Origin: Kerstersia gyiorum
Lineage (GTDB): Bacteria; Pseudomonadota; Gammaproteobacteria; Burkholderiales; Burkholderiaceae_B
DNA length: 64,000 nucleotides
NCBI RefSeq assembly: GCF_004216755.1
Contig: NZ_SGWZ01000002.1
Location: forward strand, 124,001 to 188,000
Direction: 5' to 3'
Shown here piece by piece: positions 53,461-61,626 of the stretch. The stretch's first letter is position 1. Every line of letters begins with the position of its first letter. Under the pieces are notes generated by a model. It worked only from the letters and a program-made list of their open reading frames with translations, was not told the DNA's origin and ran no database searches. A program made the position numbers and the translations under genes.

Positions 53461-56115
53461 ATGAACGATCAGTACACCTACGCACGATTCTGGCGCTGCG
53501 CGCTACAGGTTAATCCTGTCGGCTACAACGGCACCTATAGGGGAGCCGATCACGGACTGGATGAGGGCGGCTATAACCAAGCTCTACTTCAAAAGTGCCT
53601 TGAGCTGGGTATCACGATTGTCGGGTTGGCCGACCACGGCAGCGTGAGCAGCGTTGATGCCTTGCGTCAGGTGCTACAGCCGCACGGGATCGTGGTTTTT
53701 CCCGGTTTCGAAATTGCTTCGAATGACAAGACCCATTACGTCTGCCTGTTCTCCGAGAAAACCACAGGGCAGCAACTCGAACGCTACCTTGGCAATCTCG
53801 ATCTCCTTGACCCAACCGATGGTGTTCGCCCGTCTCGATTGAGTTCTGAGCAGTTGATCGAGAAGGTCGATCAACTCGGAGGCTTTATCTATGCTGCGCA
53901 CTGTACTTCAGACAGTGGCCTTCTAAAGAACCGGTTTAACCATGTTTGGAAGCTCCACAAGCTCCGTGCAGTCCAGATTCCGGGGCCGATAGATGATTTG
54001 GCGGGTGTGGAAAGTGACTTCTACCGCAGGGTACTGCTGAACAAAGATGATGCCTACCGGCGCGAGAGGCCCGTAGCTGTCATCAATGCCAAGGATATTG
54101 CAAAGCCGGAGGACTTGGAGCAGCCGGGTGCCACTTGCCTTATCAAAATGACGCGGCCTAACTTCGCTGCGTTCAAGGTTGCCTTCCTCGATCCGGGATC
54201 GCGAATCCGCCTTAACTCTCAGCAGGCCCAAAGCCCGATTGGCAAGGTGGTACGCATGACAGTAGCGGGCGGCTATCTTGATGGCGTCCGGGTTGATTTT
54301 TCCGACCATCTCAACACGGTGATCGGCGGCCGTGGAACGGGTAAGTCAACCTTGCTCGAATGCCTGCGCTTCGCGTTGGACTTGCCACCCAAAGGCAAAC
54401 AGGCTCAGAAACTCCACCAAGAGATCATCAAGGAGAACCTTGGTCGCTCGGCCGGTCGAGTTGATCTGACAGTCGTGTCCTCCGCCCAGAACGGTAAGCA
54501 GTACACCATCTCTCGCCGTCATGGTGAGCCGCCGATGGTGCGTGACATGGATGGCAATGTCTCTACCTTGCTCCCGCGCGACTTGCTGCCGGGCATCGAC
54601 ATTTACGGGCAGAACGAAATTTACGAGCTGGCCCAAGATGAAACCAGCCGAGTGCAGTTGCTGGATCGCTTTCTTCCTCAAGACGGGGAGTACGAGGCGA
54701 AGAGCGCCGACGTGCATAGACGCTTGAAGGACAACAAGCAGAAGCTCACGAAGTCCCTGACTGATCTTGATGATCTGAATGAGCAGGTTGAGCGCTTACC
54801 TAAGCTGGAAGAGCAGCTTCGCGGTTTTGATGAGCTGGGGATCAAGGAGAAGCTGGCCAAGACCTCATTGCTCGCACGCGAGCGAGAGATTGCCAAGACC
54901 GCTACTGATGGCGTGAAGAGCTTTCGCGACGCAATTTCAGACTTGCGTGACAGCTTGCCTGACCTTGACTTCATCAACGATGAGGCGCTTGAGGGATTGC
55001 CTGACGCTGCTCAGTTGCTCGCCATGCGCACGACGCTGGATGAACTCAAGCAGAGGTTCATCGGGCATCTAACCGCGATGCAGACCTTACTCGATGATAA
55101 GGCGGGACAGTTCACCACCCAGCATGACGCATGGCAGCAGGCGATTCAGGCGCACGATGTAGAGTTGGAGAGGGCGCTGCGGGCGTTGCCTGCCACTGCT
55201 GGAAAGAGCGGGCAGGAGGTCGGTGTTGCCTATCAGAAGTTGATGGGGGAGATCGAGCGGATCAAGCCCATGAAGTCGCGGGCGACAACCCACGAGTCCC
55301 AGCGTGATGCCTTGCGTCAGGAACGGCGCAACCTGTTGGCCGAGTTGTCCGATTTGCGTGGGCAGCGCATACAAGCGTTGCAGAAGGCCGCGAAGAAGCT
55401 GAACAGACGACTTGAGGGTAAACTCCAGGTGGAGATTGTGCCGGAGGCTGACCGTACACCCTTGATGACCTTCTTGCTGGGCTGCAAGCTGGATGGTGTT
55501 GGCGAAAAGCGGCTTGCGTTCATTGAAGATACTGAGACGATAAGCCCGCTGTCGCTGGCTCAGTCGATTCAGAAAGGGTCTGCCGATGTGCAACTCGAAT
55601 GGGGTGTCACACAGATGGTGGCCGACGCACTCACCAAGCTCCAGTCGTCGCAGCTCATGGAACTTGAGGCCTTGGAGCTGGAGCATCGCGTGGACATCTT
55701 TTTGAATGTCGCTCACGGTCAAGCTAATCCGGTATTCCGGCCGCTCAACAAGCTCTCTACGGGCCAGCAGTGCACGGCAATCCTGCACATGCTGCTGCTT
55801 GAGAACGTTGATCCCCTTCTGATGGACCAGCCGGAGGACAACCTTGACAACGCTTTCATCGCAGATCGGATCGTCGCCGAGTTAAGGGAGGCAAAGACCA
55901 GTCGGCAGTTCTTGTTCGCGACACACAACGCGAACATCCCGGTGTTCGGTGATGCCGAGTGGATTGGTGTGTTCACGGCCGCTGAGAACCAAGGGTGTCT
56001 CGGCCTGGACGCACAAGGCTCTATTGACGTTCCAGTGATTCGGGATCAGGTGGCCAGCATTCTGGAAGGCGGGCGAGATGCGTTCATTCAGCGAAAGGAA
56101 AAATACGAATTCTAG
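53461..56115 (+). CDS. PHP-like domain fused to SMC/Rad50-type ATPase, candidate defence protein
   Basis: An 884-residue protein. Residues 1 to about 270 resemble a PHP phosphoesterase (GITIVGLADHGSVSSVDAL, VVFPGFEIAS, FIYAAHCTSDSGLL), but the usual N-terminal HxH metal motif is replaced by QVNPVGYNGTYRG. From about residue 275 it is an SMC-like ATPase: Walker A GGRGTGKST (289-297, Lys295), a long helical region (430-680), signature LSTGQQ (765-770), Walker B LLMDQPEDNLD and the His loop FATHNAN. It resembles the TrlF family. ATG 53461 has an AGGGAGGG ribosome site. It lies 67 bp after the ISP gene and is probably a companion. Confidence 0.8.
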   Translation: MNDQYTYARFWRCALQVNPVGYNGTYRGADHGLDEGGYNQALLQKCLELGITIVGLADHGSVSSVDALRQVLQPHGIVVFPGFEIASNDKTHYVCLFSEKTTGQQLERYLGNLDLLDPTDGVRPSRLSSEQLIEKVDQLGGFIYAAHCTSDSGLLKNRFNHVWKLHKLRAVQIPGPIDDLAGVESDFYRRVLLNKDDAYRRERPVAVINAKDIAKPEDLEQPGATCLIKMTRPNFAAFKVAFLDPGSRIRLNSQQAQSPIGKVVRMTVAGGYLDGVRVDFSDHLNTVIGGRGTGKSTLLECLRFALDLPPKGKQAQKLHQEIIKENLGRSAGRVDLTVVSSAQNGKQYTISRRHGEPPMVRDMDGNVSTLLPRDLLPGIDIYGQNEIYELAQDETSRVQLLDRFLPQDGEYEAKSADVHRRLKDNKQKLTKSLTDLDDLNEQVERLPKLEEQLRGFDELGIKEKLAKTSLLAREREIAKTATDGVKSFRDAISDLRDSLPDLDFINDEALEGLPDAAQLLAMRTTLDELKQRFIGHLTAMQTLLDDKAGQFTTQHDAWQQAIQAHDVELERALRALPATAGKSGQEVGVAYQKLMGEIERIKPMKSRATTHESQRDALRQERRNLLAELSDLRGQRIQALQKAAKKLNRRLEGKLQVEIVPEADRTPLMTFLLGCKLDGVGEKRLAFIEDTETISPLSLAQSIQKGSADVQLEWGVTQMVADALTKLQSSQLMELEALELEHRVDIFLNVAHGQANPVFRPLNKLSTGQQCTAILHMLLLENVDPLLMDQPEDNLDNAFIADRIVAELREAKTSRQFLFATHNANIPVFGDAEWIGVFTAAENQGCLGLDAQGSIDVPVIRDQVASILEGGRDAFIQRKEKYEF

Positions 56116-56233
56116 GTGGCGGAGTAGAGTATCACGGACCCTAGTGGCTGAACATGGTATTTTCCATGGCATCAATCAGTTGATTGGATTTAAATCATTG
56201 ATTTGAATGAAGTAATTGTTGTTAAATGCAATA

Positions 56234-56245
56234 GAGTGGGAGTGA
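56234..56245. other. Internal attachment-like core (attR of the main element or attM of a tandem pair)
   Basis: GAGTGGGAGTGA matches the guaA terminal core GAGTGGGAATGA at 11 of 12 positions. It lies 119 bp after the last gene of the main element and 182 bp before a decayed integrase. Confidence 0.55.
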
Positions 56246-56285
56246 GGACGGTTTTTTAGGCTGTTGATTTGGCTTTGAAAAGCTT

Positions 56286-56335
56286 AATGCCATTGATGGT
56301 GTGAAAGACATCATCAATGGCATTTTTTATGGCAT
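56286..56335 (+). terminator. Terminator-like hairpin with 13-bp perfect stem
   Basis: AATGCCATTGATG and CATCAATGGCATT are perfectly complementary, with a loop of about 15 nt, followed by TTTT. Confidence 0.7.
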
Positions 56336-56426
56336 TTAGGAGGCGTGCTAAACAGTGTTTTCAGATGCCATGACGTGATTTTCACCGGCCACGTGGTATC
56401 GGATCACTTTAGAGTGTGTGGTCAGG

Positions 56427-56697
56427 ATGGCGTTACACGGACTGAAGCGTGGGCTTACTGAGTGAAGCCATGCGATGAACACGGCAGGCATGCCCCCAGC
56501 GCAAAGCAAAAGCGTTCGACCAAGCAGGCATCAAAGGAATGGAAGCCTTTGATGTCTGGGTGCAGAAACGATTAGGCGGCCACCAGAGTGGGGGCCGCCT
56601 GCAACCTGCCCCAGCAGATCTATAGGTGGGAGCGATTGCTGAAATTTGGCCAGATAAAGCCAGGCTGCTCAACCACGAAGACTGTGGGTGCTAGCCG
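56427..56697 (+). pseudogene. Decayed tyrosine integrase related to the element integrase
   Basis: Translation of 56508-56697 gives IKGMEAFDVWVQKRLGGHQ, aligning with VKDAETFDAWAQKWLRGYQ of the intact integrase (10 of 19 identical). After 28 codons with an in-frame stop it gives NHED, against 29 residues before NHED in the intact protein. The first 80 codons are shifted or lost and the entire catalytic domain is missing. It marks a second, older insertion. Confidence 0.7.
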
Positions 56698-56708
56698 GGG
56701 GGGCTGGC

Positions 56709-56864
56709 TTACTGCAATCCCTTCATCTTTTTCTCTCGTTCCTTCTCTTCCGCTTTTTCTTTTCTTGCTCCATCACGATGAGATTTGATGGCGAAGAAAC
56801 AGCATGTGCCCAGCACGATGAACTTTATCGTACCTAAGGCTAAAGGGACCCAAGCATCCATCAT
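56709..56864 (-). CDS. Small membrane protein with charged tail, unknown
   Basis: 51 codons on the minus strand, from ATG 56864 (or ATG 56861, which has GAGG 5 bp upstream) to TAA 56711-56709. The product has one hydrophobic helix (WVPLALGTIKFIVLGTCCFF) and a highly charged Lys/Glu tail (KEKAEEKEREKKMKG), a common architecture of small inner-membrane proteins. No family is recognised. It lies in the remnant between the two attachment cores. Confidence 0.5.
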   Translation of the reverse strand: MMDAWVPLALGTIKFIVLGTCCFFAIKSHRDGARKEKAEEKEREKKMKGLQ

Positions 56865-57040
56865 TTCCTCGAAACGCTGCTTCAGCAGCCTTATTTACTC
56901 GTTGTGGGCCAGGCAAAGAAACGGACGATGGCCGTTCATTTTCCTGGAGATTTCTTGCCAATTGGAATTGGCAGCGCAGGCCATGGCGTTTTTAATCGCT
57001 GTCCCGCCTCTCTACGAACTGCCGCATTAGCAGGCAACTC

Positions 57041-57052
57041 GTGTGGGAATGA
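57041..57052. other. Distal attachment-like core (attR of the outer, older element)
   Basis: GTGTGGGAATGA matches the guaA core at 11 of 12 positions, with 10 contiguous identical bases (GTGGGAATGA, 57043-57052). Chromosomal sequence presumably resumes here. Confidence 0.55.
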
Positions 57053-57463
57053 GACTTAGCCGCAGTTTGCGGCATTGTCCATCCTTGGTGATGTCTTGCG
57101 CTTCGTGACGGTTGTAGAACCATTCCATTGAGAGGCGTTCATCCCGCACCTTCATTGGATCATGCATGGGTACCGCTCGGCCAGGGCCTTCCTGGTTCGA
57201 TCAGGACCATTGCCAGCGGTTCATCCGCCGTTCATCGCAATCACCGGGTACTGTTGGCCTTCGGAGCGGGAGCGCAGCACAGATATTTTGGCGCGCAGCG
57301 CAGGCAGGTCATCTGGTTGATTATATCAATGACCCGCTTGGTCCGGACGCTGCTGGACCAGGCAGTTTTGCGCGTATTCCTTGACTGCGGTCAAGAACGG
57401 CAGCGTATGATCGTTGGTGCAGCGATAGTGCCCCAGTGAAAACCGGTTCAGAGGAGCAATGTT
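57053..57463. other. Gene-poor flank with unrecognised coding fragments
   Basis: On the minus strand an uninterrupted frame of about 46 codons (57179 to 57043) encodes MHDPMKVRDERLSMEWFYNR followed by HEAQDITKDGQCRKLRL and runs through the distal core. It looks like protein-coding sequence cut by integration, but I cannot assign a family. Plus-strand frames around 57128-57439 have no recognisable features. Confidence 0.35.
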
Positions 57464-57800
57464 TTGGCCGTCAAACGCATCGTCGTCAATATCAGTGCGG
57501 GCAGGGCTGAGCTTGCGAGATCCTTGGTATGGATCTGGTGATGGACCACGGCTGGATCGTTACTGATGAGGCGGATGGCCTGACGAAGTCCCAGGTGAGT
57601 GTTGCCTGCGAAGGGGGATCGGGCACATCTGTGCCTGACCTTTCAATTGAAGTCGATAATCTCGATGAGGTTTACCGTTATGTGTCTGCTGCCGAGCCTA
57701 CCGTTGAATACGGACCTAAGACGGAGCCTTGGGGCGCGTTCGCCGCTTTTACGTGCGCGACCCGTTCGGGAGGCTGGTCAATATTCTCAGCCACGACTAG
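57464..57800 (+). pseudogene. Broken VOC (glyoxalase/bleomycin resistance) family gene
   Basis: The pieces fall in different frames. LAVKRIVVNISAGRAELARS from TTG 57464 comes after a GAGGAG ribosome site. LGMDLVMDHGWIV through VPDLSIEVDNLDEVYRYV follows in another frame after an apparent deletion. A third frame ends RRFYVRDPFGRLVNILSHD at TAG 57800. The last block is the classic VOC C-terminus. At least two frameshifts or deletions make it non-functional. Confidence 0.75.
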
Positions 57801-57996
57801 AAGGGATTCTTGTCCGACGGCGACAGAACAGCCGTGTGCGAACAGGTAGGTTGGCTTTGGTCCAGCTGTTGGGAATGCCCAATCCTTTTTGATCAGACAT
57901 TCCCTTGCATGAGGCGCTATGCCTTCAGGCGCAACTGGAACCGGTCAAAGTAATTTTTTATCGCTTTGGTATATCGGCCCCAGCTTGTGTCATCGG

Positions 57997-59025
57997 TCAG
58001 GCACCGAGTTCGCGCCGGACGATCTCTGCGCCAGCACTCAAGGCATGCAGCTTGCCCCTGGCCACGTGGCGGGGCAGGGGGGCCATGCCGCAGTTGGTCG
58101 AGGGGTAGAGTTTGTCGGCATCCACGAATTGCAACGCTTTGCGCAGGGTGTTGGCGACTTGTTCGGGCGTTTCGACGGTATTGGTTGCCACGTCGATGGC
58201 GCCTACCATGACTTTCTTGCCGCGGATGAGCTCGATCAGGTCCATCGGGACGTGCGAGTTCTGGCATTCCAGGGAGATGATGTCAATGCCGGATTTTTGC
58301 AGCTTGGGTAAAGATTCCTCGTACTGCAGCCATTCCGAACCCAGGGTTTTTTTCCAGTCGGTGTTGGCCTTGATGCCGTAACCGTAGCAGATGTGTACGG
58401 CGGTTTCGCATTTCAGCCCTTCGATGGCCCTTTCCAGGGTGGCGACACCCCAATCATTCACTTCTTCAAAGAAGACGTTGAATGCAGGTTCGTCGAACTG
58501 GATGATGTCCACACCAGCGGCTTCCAGTTCCCTGGCTTCCTGGTTGAGGATCTTGGCGAATTCCCAGGCCAGTTTTTCGCGGCTCTTGTAGTGGCTGTCG
58601 TACAGCGTGTCGATCATCGTCATGGGACCAGGCAGTGCCCATTTGATGGGTTGCTTGGTTTGCTGGCGCAGGAATTTTGCGTCTTCGACAAAAACGGGTT
58701 TTTGCCGCGATACCGCGCCAACGACTGTCGGTACGCTCGCGTCATAACGGTCGCGGATGCGGACAGTTTCACGCTTTTCGAAATCGACGCCGCTGAGGTG
58801 TTCGATGAATGTCGTGACGAAGTGCTGGCGTGTTTGTTCGCCGTCGCTGACGATATCTATGCCCGCCTGCAGTTGCTCTTGCAGGGAGACGCGCAGGGCG
58901 TCCTGCTTGCCTTCGACCAGTTCTTCACCCTGCAGCTTCCACGGCGACCAGAGGGTCTCCGGCTGTGCCAGCCAGGAGGGTTTGGGCAGGCTTCCTGCGG
59001 TGGAAGTGGGTAGCAATTTTTTCAT
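57997..59025 (-). CDS. mesD: Core-MetE type folate-independent methionine synthase, MesD-like
   Basis: A 342-residue protein equal to the C-terminal catalytic half of cobalamin-independent methionine synthase; the N-terminal folate-binding half is absent. Zinc ligands are visible: His211 and Cys213 (VHICYGYG), Glu253 (ISLEC) and Cys312 (STNCGM). FDEPAF is the substrate loop. The gene follows mesX (DUF1852) by 20 bp. Proteins of this type paired with DUF1852 are the MesD family, which makes methionine without a folate methyl donor and needs MesX; the natural donor is unsettled. ATG 59025 has an AAGG ribosome site. Confidence 0.85.
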   Translation of the reverse strand: MKKLLPTSTAGSLPKPSWLAQPETLWSPWKLQGEELVEGKQDALRVSLQEQLQAGIDIVSDGEQTRQHFVTTFIEHLSGVDFEKRETVRIRDRYDASVPTVVGAVSRQKPVFVEDAKFLRQQTKQPIKWALPGPMTMIDTLYDSHYKSREKLAWEFAKILNQEARELEAAGVDIIQFDEPAFNVFFEEVNDWGVATLERAIEGLKCETAVHICYGYGIKANTDWKKTLGSEWLQYEESLPKLQKSGIDIISLECQNSHVPMDLIELIRGKKVMVGAIDVATNTVETPEQVANTLRKALQFVDADKLYPSTNCGMAPLPRHVARGKLHALSAGAEIVRRELGA

Positions 59026-59045
59026 GATGAATGACCTTTTTTGAA

Positions 59046-60032
59046 TCAAAGAGCGTAGTTGGCTTCGGACCACTGTTCGAGGACCGCCTGGTGGGGTTTG
59101 ATGAAGTGTTCTTCAACAAACTTGCCCTGCTGGATAGCCAGCCTGCTACGTTCTTCCCGATCATAAACAATTCGAGTCAGCGAGAAATCCTGGTGCTTCA
59201 GGCTGGGCTGATAGGATTTCCCGGCCGGGGAGTTCGCATTGTAGATCTCGGGGCGATAGATTTTCTGGAAGGTATCCATCGTGCTGATGGTGCTGATCAG
59301 CTCAAGGTTGGTGTAGTCGTTCAGCAGATCGCCGGAGAAATAGAACGCCAGGGGAGCGACACTGCCGGCCGGCATGAAGTAGCGGACCTGCAGGCCCATC
59401 TTGCTGAAGTATTCGTCGGTGAGGGAGTACTCATCCTGCTGGTATTCGACGCCCAGCACAGGGTGATGGTTTTCGGTCCGGCGATAGGTCTTGCTGCTCG
59501 ATACGCTCAGGCAGATGACCGGCTGCTTCTTGAAGTGCTCTTGGTAGGTGCTTGAACTGACGAAATGCTTGAACAGCTTTCCATGCAGCTCGCCGAAATT
59601 GTCCGGCGTGCTGAATTCGGGCTGGTTCTTGTTGTGTTCCAAGAGCAATACGCTGAAATCATAATCACGCACGTAGGAGGAAAAGCTATTTCCTACAATG
59701 CCATCAATGCGCGTATTGGTTTTGGTGTCGAGAATATTGATTTTCAATATTTCAATCAGGGGTAGACCGCTACCGGCGCTGGTTTCGTCAATATTCATTT
59801 CTATGGAAATGATATCGAGCTCGACCGTGTAGCGATCCCCTTTGGGATTGTCCCAGTGCGCCAGGGAATTGAAGCGATTGTTGATCATCCTTAAGGTGTT
59901 GCGCAGGTTTTCCTGGCGGCTGCTTCCCCGGGCCAAATTGGCAAAGTTGGTCGTGAGGCGCGTGTTGTCTGCCGGGTGATAATCTTCGTCGAAACGAATG
60001 CTCTTAAGGGTGAATGTAAAATCGTTGTTCAT
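59046..60032 (-). CDS. mesX: DUF1852 protein, MesX partner of MesD
   Basis: A 328-residue DUF1852 protein, full length, starting MNNDFTFTLKSIRFDEDYHP. No membrane segment or signal peptide is seen. DUF1852 genes are consistently next to core-MetE genes, and MesX is reported to be required for MesD activity under oxygen. The protein mechanism is unknown. Two palindromes lie upstream (60131-60147 and 60174-60185). Confidence 0.85.
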   Translation of the reverse strand: MNNDFTFTLKSIRFDEDYHPADNTRLTTNFANLARGSSRQENLRNTLRMINNRFNSLAHWDNPKGDRYTVELDIISIEMNIDETSAGSGLPLIEILKINILDTKTNTRIDGIVGNSFSSYVRDYDFSVLLLEHNKNQPEFSTPDNFGELHGKLFKHFVSSSTYQEHFKKQPVICLSVSSSKTYRRTENHHPVLGVEYQQDEYSLTDEYFSKMGLQVRYFMPAGSVAPLAFYFSGDLLNDYTNLELISTISTMDTFQKIYRPEIYNANSPAGKSYQPSLKHQDFSLTRIVYDREERSRLAIQQGKFVEEHFIKPHQAVLEQWSEANYAL

Positions 60033-60493
60033 TGAAACCTGGTATCCTAAATCCTGAGATAAAACTAGAATCTATTGCTTGCTGGCCGGAGTTTTTGCTT
60101 TTTTTCCAGCTGTCGGCGCTGTGTTCTTTATTTAGTCTTTGACTAAAATCAAGAGGCATTTTATGCTGACTTGTTGCTTGAGCAAAAGCGAATTAATTTC
60201 ACCTTAGTATTAGTTATATTCATAGTTTGTCTCGCAGGCGTGTCGGTTCCCAGCCCGGCGTCCTTGTTCCTGCTGCGTTTTTCTGCGTGTTCCTGCTTTT
60301 CTTCCTTCTCATCCCTTTCAGAATGTCCGTTGAAATCCTGAGCCGTTGCGTGCTCAGACGCATTCTTGTTGTCGGTGCGGACATCGCAGGGGTTGCCGCG
60401 GCTAAGCGGGCCTATCCGTGCGTGATGTACCCGGGTGTCACGCTCGCAGCCGTGGTGGAGCGGCTGCTGTAGTCGTACACCTTCTCTTGGAGG
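60033..60493. other. AT-rich promoter region of mesX, no convincing gene
   Basis: 60050-60230 is distinctly AT-rich and holds two palindromes. A TTG-initiated 81-codon plus frame (60227-60472) contains RRILVVGADIAGVAAAKRA, reminiscent of a nucleotide-binding loop, but it has no ribosome site and no length to form a domain. It may be a remnant. Confidence 0.45.
60131..60147. promoter_or_regulatory. Perfect palindrome upstream of mesX
   Basis: TTTAGTC-TTT-GACTAAA has 7-bp perfect arms and lies 99 bp upstream of the mesX ATG. A second dyad, TTGCT-TG-AGCAA, is at 60174-60185. Either could bind a regulator of methionine synthesis. Confidence 0.45.
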
Positions 60494-60832
60494 TTACTGC
60501 CTTGCCAGCGTCGCCAGGTGGCTTTCCAGCCCGCCAGTGTCGCTGGCTGCATTGACGTGATCGAAGTAGTCATACCATCCGCTGGCTTTGATGCCGGCCA
60601 GCAGTATGTCCCTGGCCTGTAGTGTGGGGAAGCGCCAGATGCCAAGGAAACGGTGTGTGCTGGCCTGGTCGACGGAACAATCCGTATCGCCCAGGGCCAG
60701 CACTTCAATTCCCATTTGCGCCAGTCCGGACATGGCGGTTCGGATGCCTGCCAGGAATGTTGTGCGCTGGCTTTCAGGCAGGGCCTGCCAGGTGGCGTTG
60801 GGTGTGTAGAGTTCGACGAGGTAGTGTGGCAT
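60494..60832 (-). CDS. DUF6616 family protein
   Basis: A 112-residue protein: MPHYLVELYTPNATWQAL, GIEVLALGDTD, FLGIWRFP and ASGWYDYFDHVNAA are characteristic of a small family of unknown function with a ferredoxin-like (dimeric alpha-beta barrel) look. ATG 60832 is chosen since conserved sequence begins there; an upstream ATG would add 32 unrelated residues. It lies 17 bp after the HEAT-repeat gene on the same strand. Confidence 0.7.
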   Translation of the reverse strand: MPHYLVELYTPNATWQALPESQRTTFLAGIRTAMSGLAQMGIEVLALGDTDCSVDQASTHRFLGIWRFPTLQARDILLAGIKASGWYDYFDHVNAASDTGGLESHLATLARQ

Positions 60833-60849
60833 GGCTAACAGGGTGACCT

Positions 60850-61626
60850 TTATTTGAGGTTGCGCAGCGCGCGTTGGCAGATACGGCGGGTGGCGTCGCC
60901 AGGCCGGTTTTGTTGCCATTGATGGCAAAGTTGGCGTACCCAGTCGGGTTGATCCTTGGCAGCATCATTGAGCCAGTTGGCGACCGAGTCCTGAACGTAG
61001 GGGCTGGGGTCTGCATGCAAGGCTTCGAGGATGGGCAGGGCGTGCTCGGGGTGCTGTTTGAGGGCCGTGATATGGGCGCACCATACCCCCCTGGGGCGCA
61101 GGGCTTCGCAGGCAAAGCGCCGCAGGTAGGGGGAGGGTTGGGCGGTCCAGGGAGTCAACAATTTGACGGCGTGGTGCAGTTGCTGCACCAGGTGCGGGCG
61201 TATGGCCATCCAGGCCCATTCACGTACGCCAAAGTGAGGGTCGTCAGCCAGGGGCCGGATGGCGGCCAGGCGTTGCGGGAGTTCACGCGTGGGATGTGCT
61301 CCTGTCATGAAACACGCCCAGCCACGCACGGTGTCAGAAGGGTGCGTCAGGCAGCGGGTGGTGCCTGCGTCACCGTAGGTTTCGAACAGTATGGCGCCGA
61401 TGCCCGCCATGCGCTTCAGTATGCCGAGCTGGCAGACGCTGGCTGCGGCAGCCTGGGCGAGTGGCGGCAGATCAGGGAATACCGTGCGCAGCAGTACTGC
61501 CTGGTCAAGCGCCAGGCCTTCCGCCAGCGTGGCGCTTTGCAGGGTGCCGTGGGATAAGGCATCCAGGATATCGGCCGGGATGTCTGCGGTGCGGGTGGCT
61601 CCTTTGCGTGGTGCGGCTGTATTCAT
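60850..61626 (-). CDS. DNA alkylation repeat/HEAT-repeat protein
   Basis: A 258-residue all-helical repeat protein. Blocks such as HPSDTVRGWACF, DPHFGVREWAWMAIRPHL, SPYLRRFACEALRPRGVW and DPSPYVQDSVANWLNDAAKDQ (split over repeats) match the AlkD-like DNA alkylation repeat family. Relatives excise or bind alkylated bases; whether this one is a glycosylase cannot be told. It overlaps the MarR gene by 4 bp, so MarR probably controls it together with itself. Confidence 0.75.
   Translation of the reverse strand: MNTAAPRKGATRTADIPADILDALSHGTLQSATLAEGLALDQAVLLRTVFPDLPPLAQAAAASVCQLGILKRMAGIGAILFETYGDAGTTRCLTHPSDTVRGWACFMTGAHPTRELPQRLAAIRPLADDPHFGVREWAWMAIRPHLVQQLHHAVKLLTPWTAQPSPYLRRFACEALRPRGVWCAHITALKQHPEHALPILEALHADPSPYVQDSVANWLNDAAKDQPDWVRQLCHQWQQNRPGDATRRICQRALRNLK

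Larger units (their letters stand above)
56116..56426. other. Element right-end region with arm-like motifs and terminator
   Basis: This gene-free stretch contains TGGTATT (56155-56161), the attachment-like core at 56234-56245, a strong hairpin at 56286-56329 and TGGTATC (56394-56400). It mirrors the layout between guaA and the active integrase: core, terminator, arm motifs, integrase. Confidence 0.55.

Noticed and set aside
60227..60472. An 81-codon TTG-initiated frame with a VVGADIAG-like stretch
   Set aside because: No ribosome site and too short for a nucleotide-binding domain; kept only as a possible remnant in the gap description.
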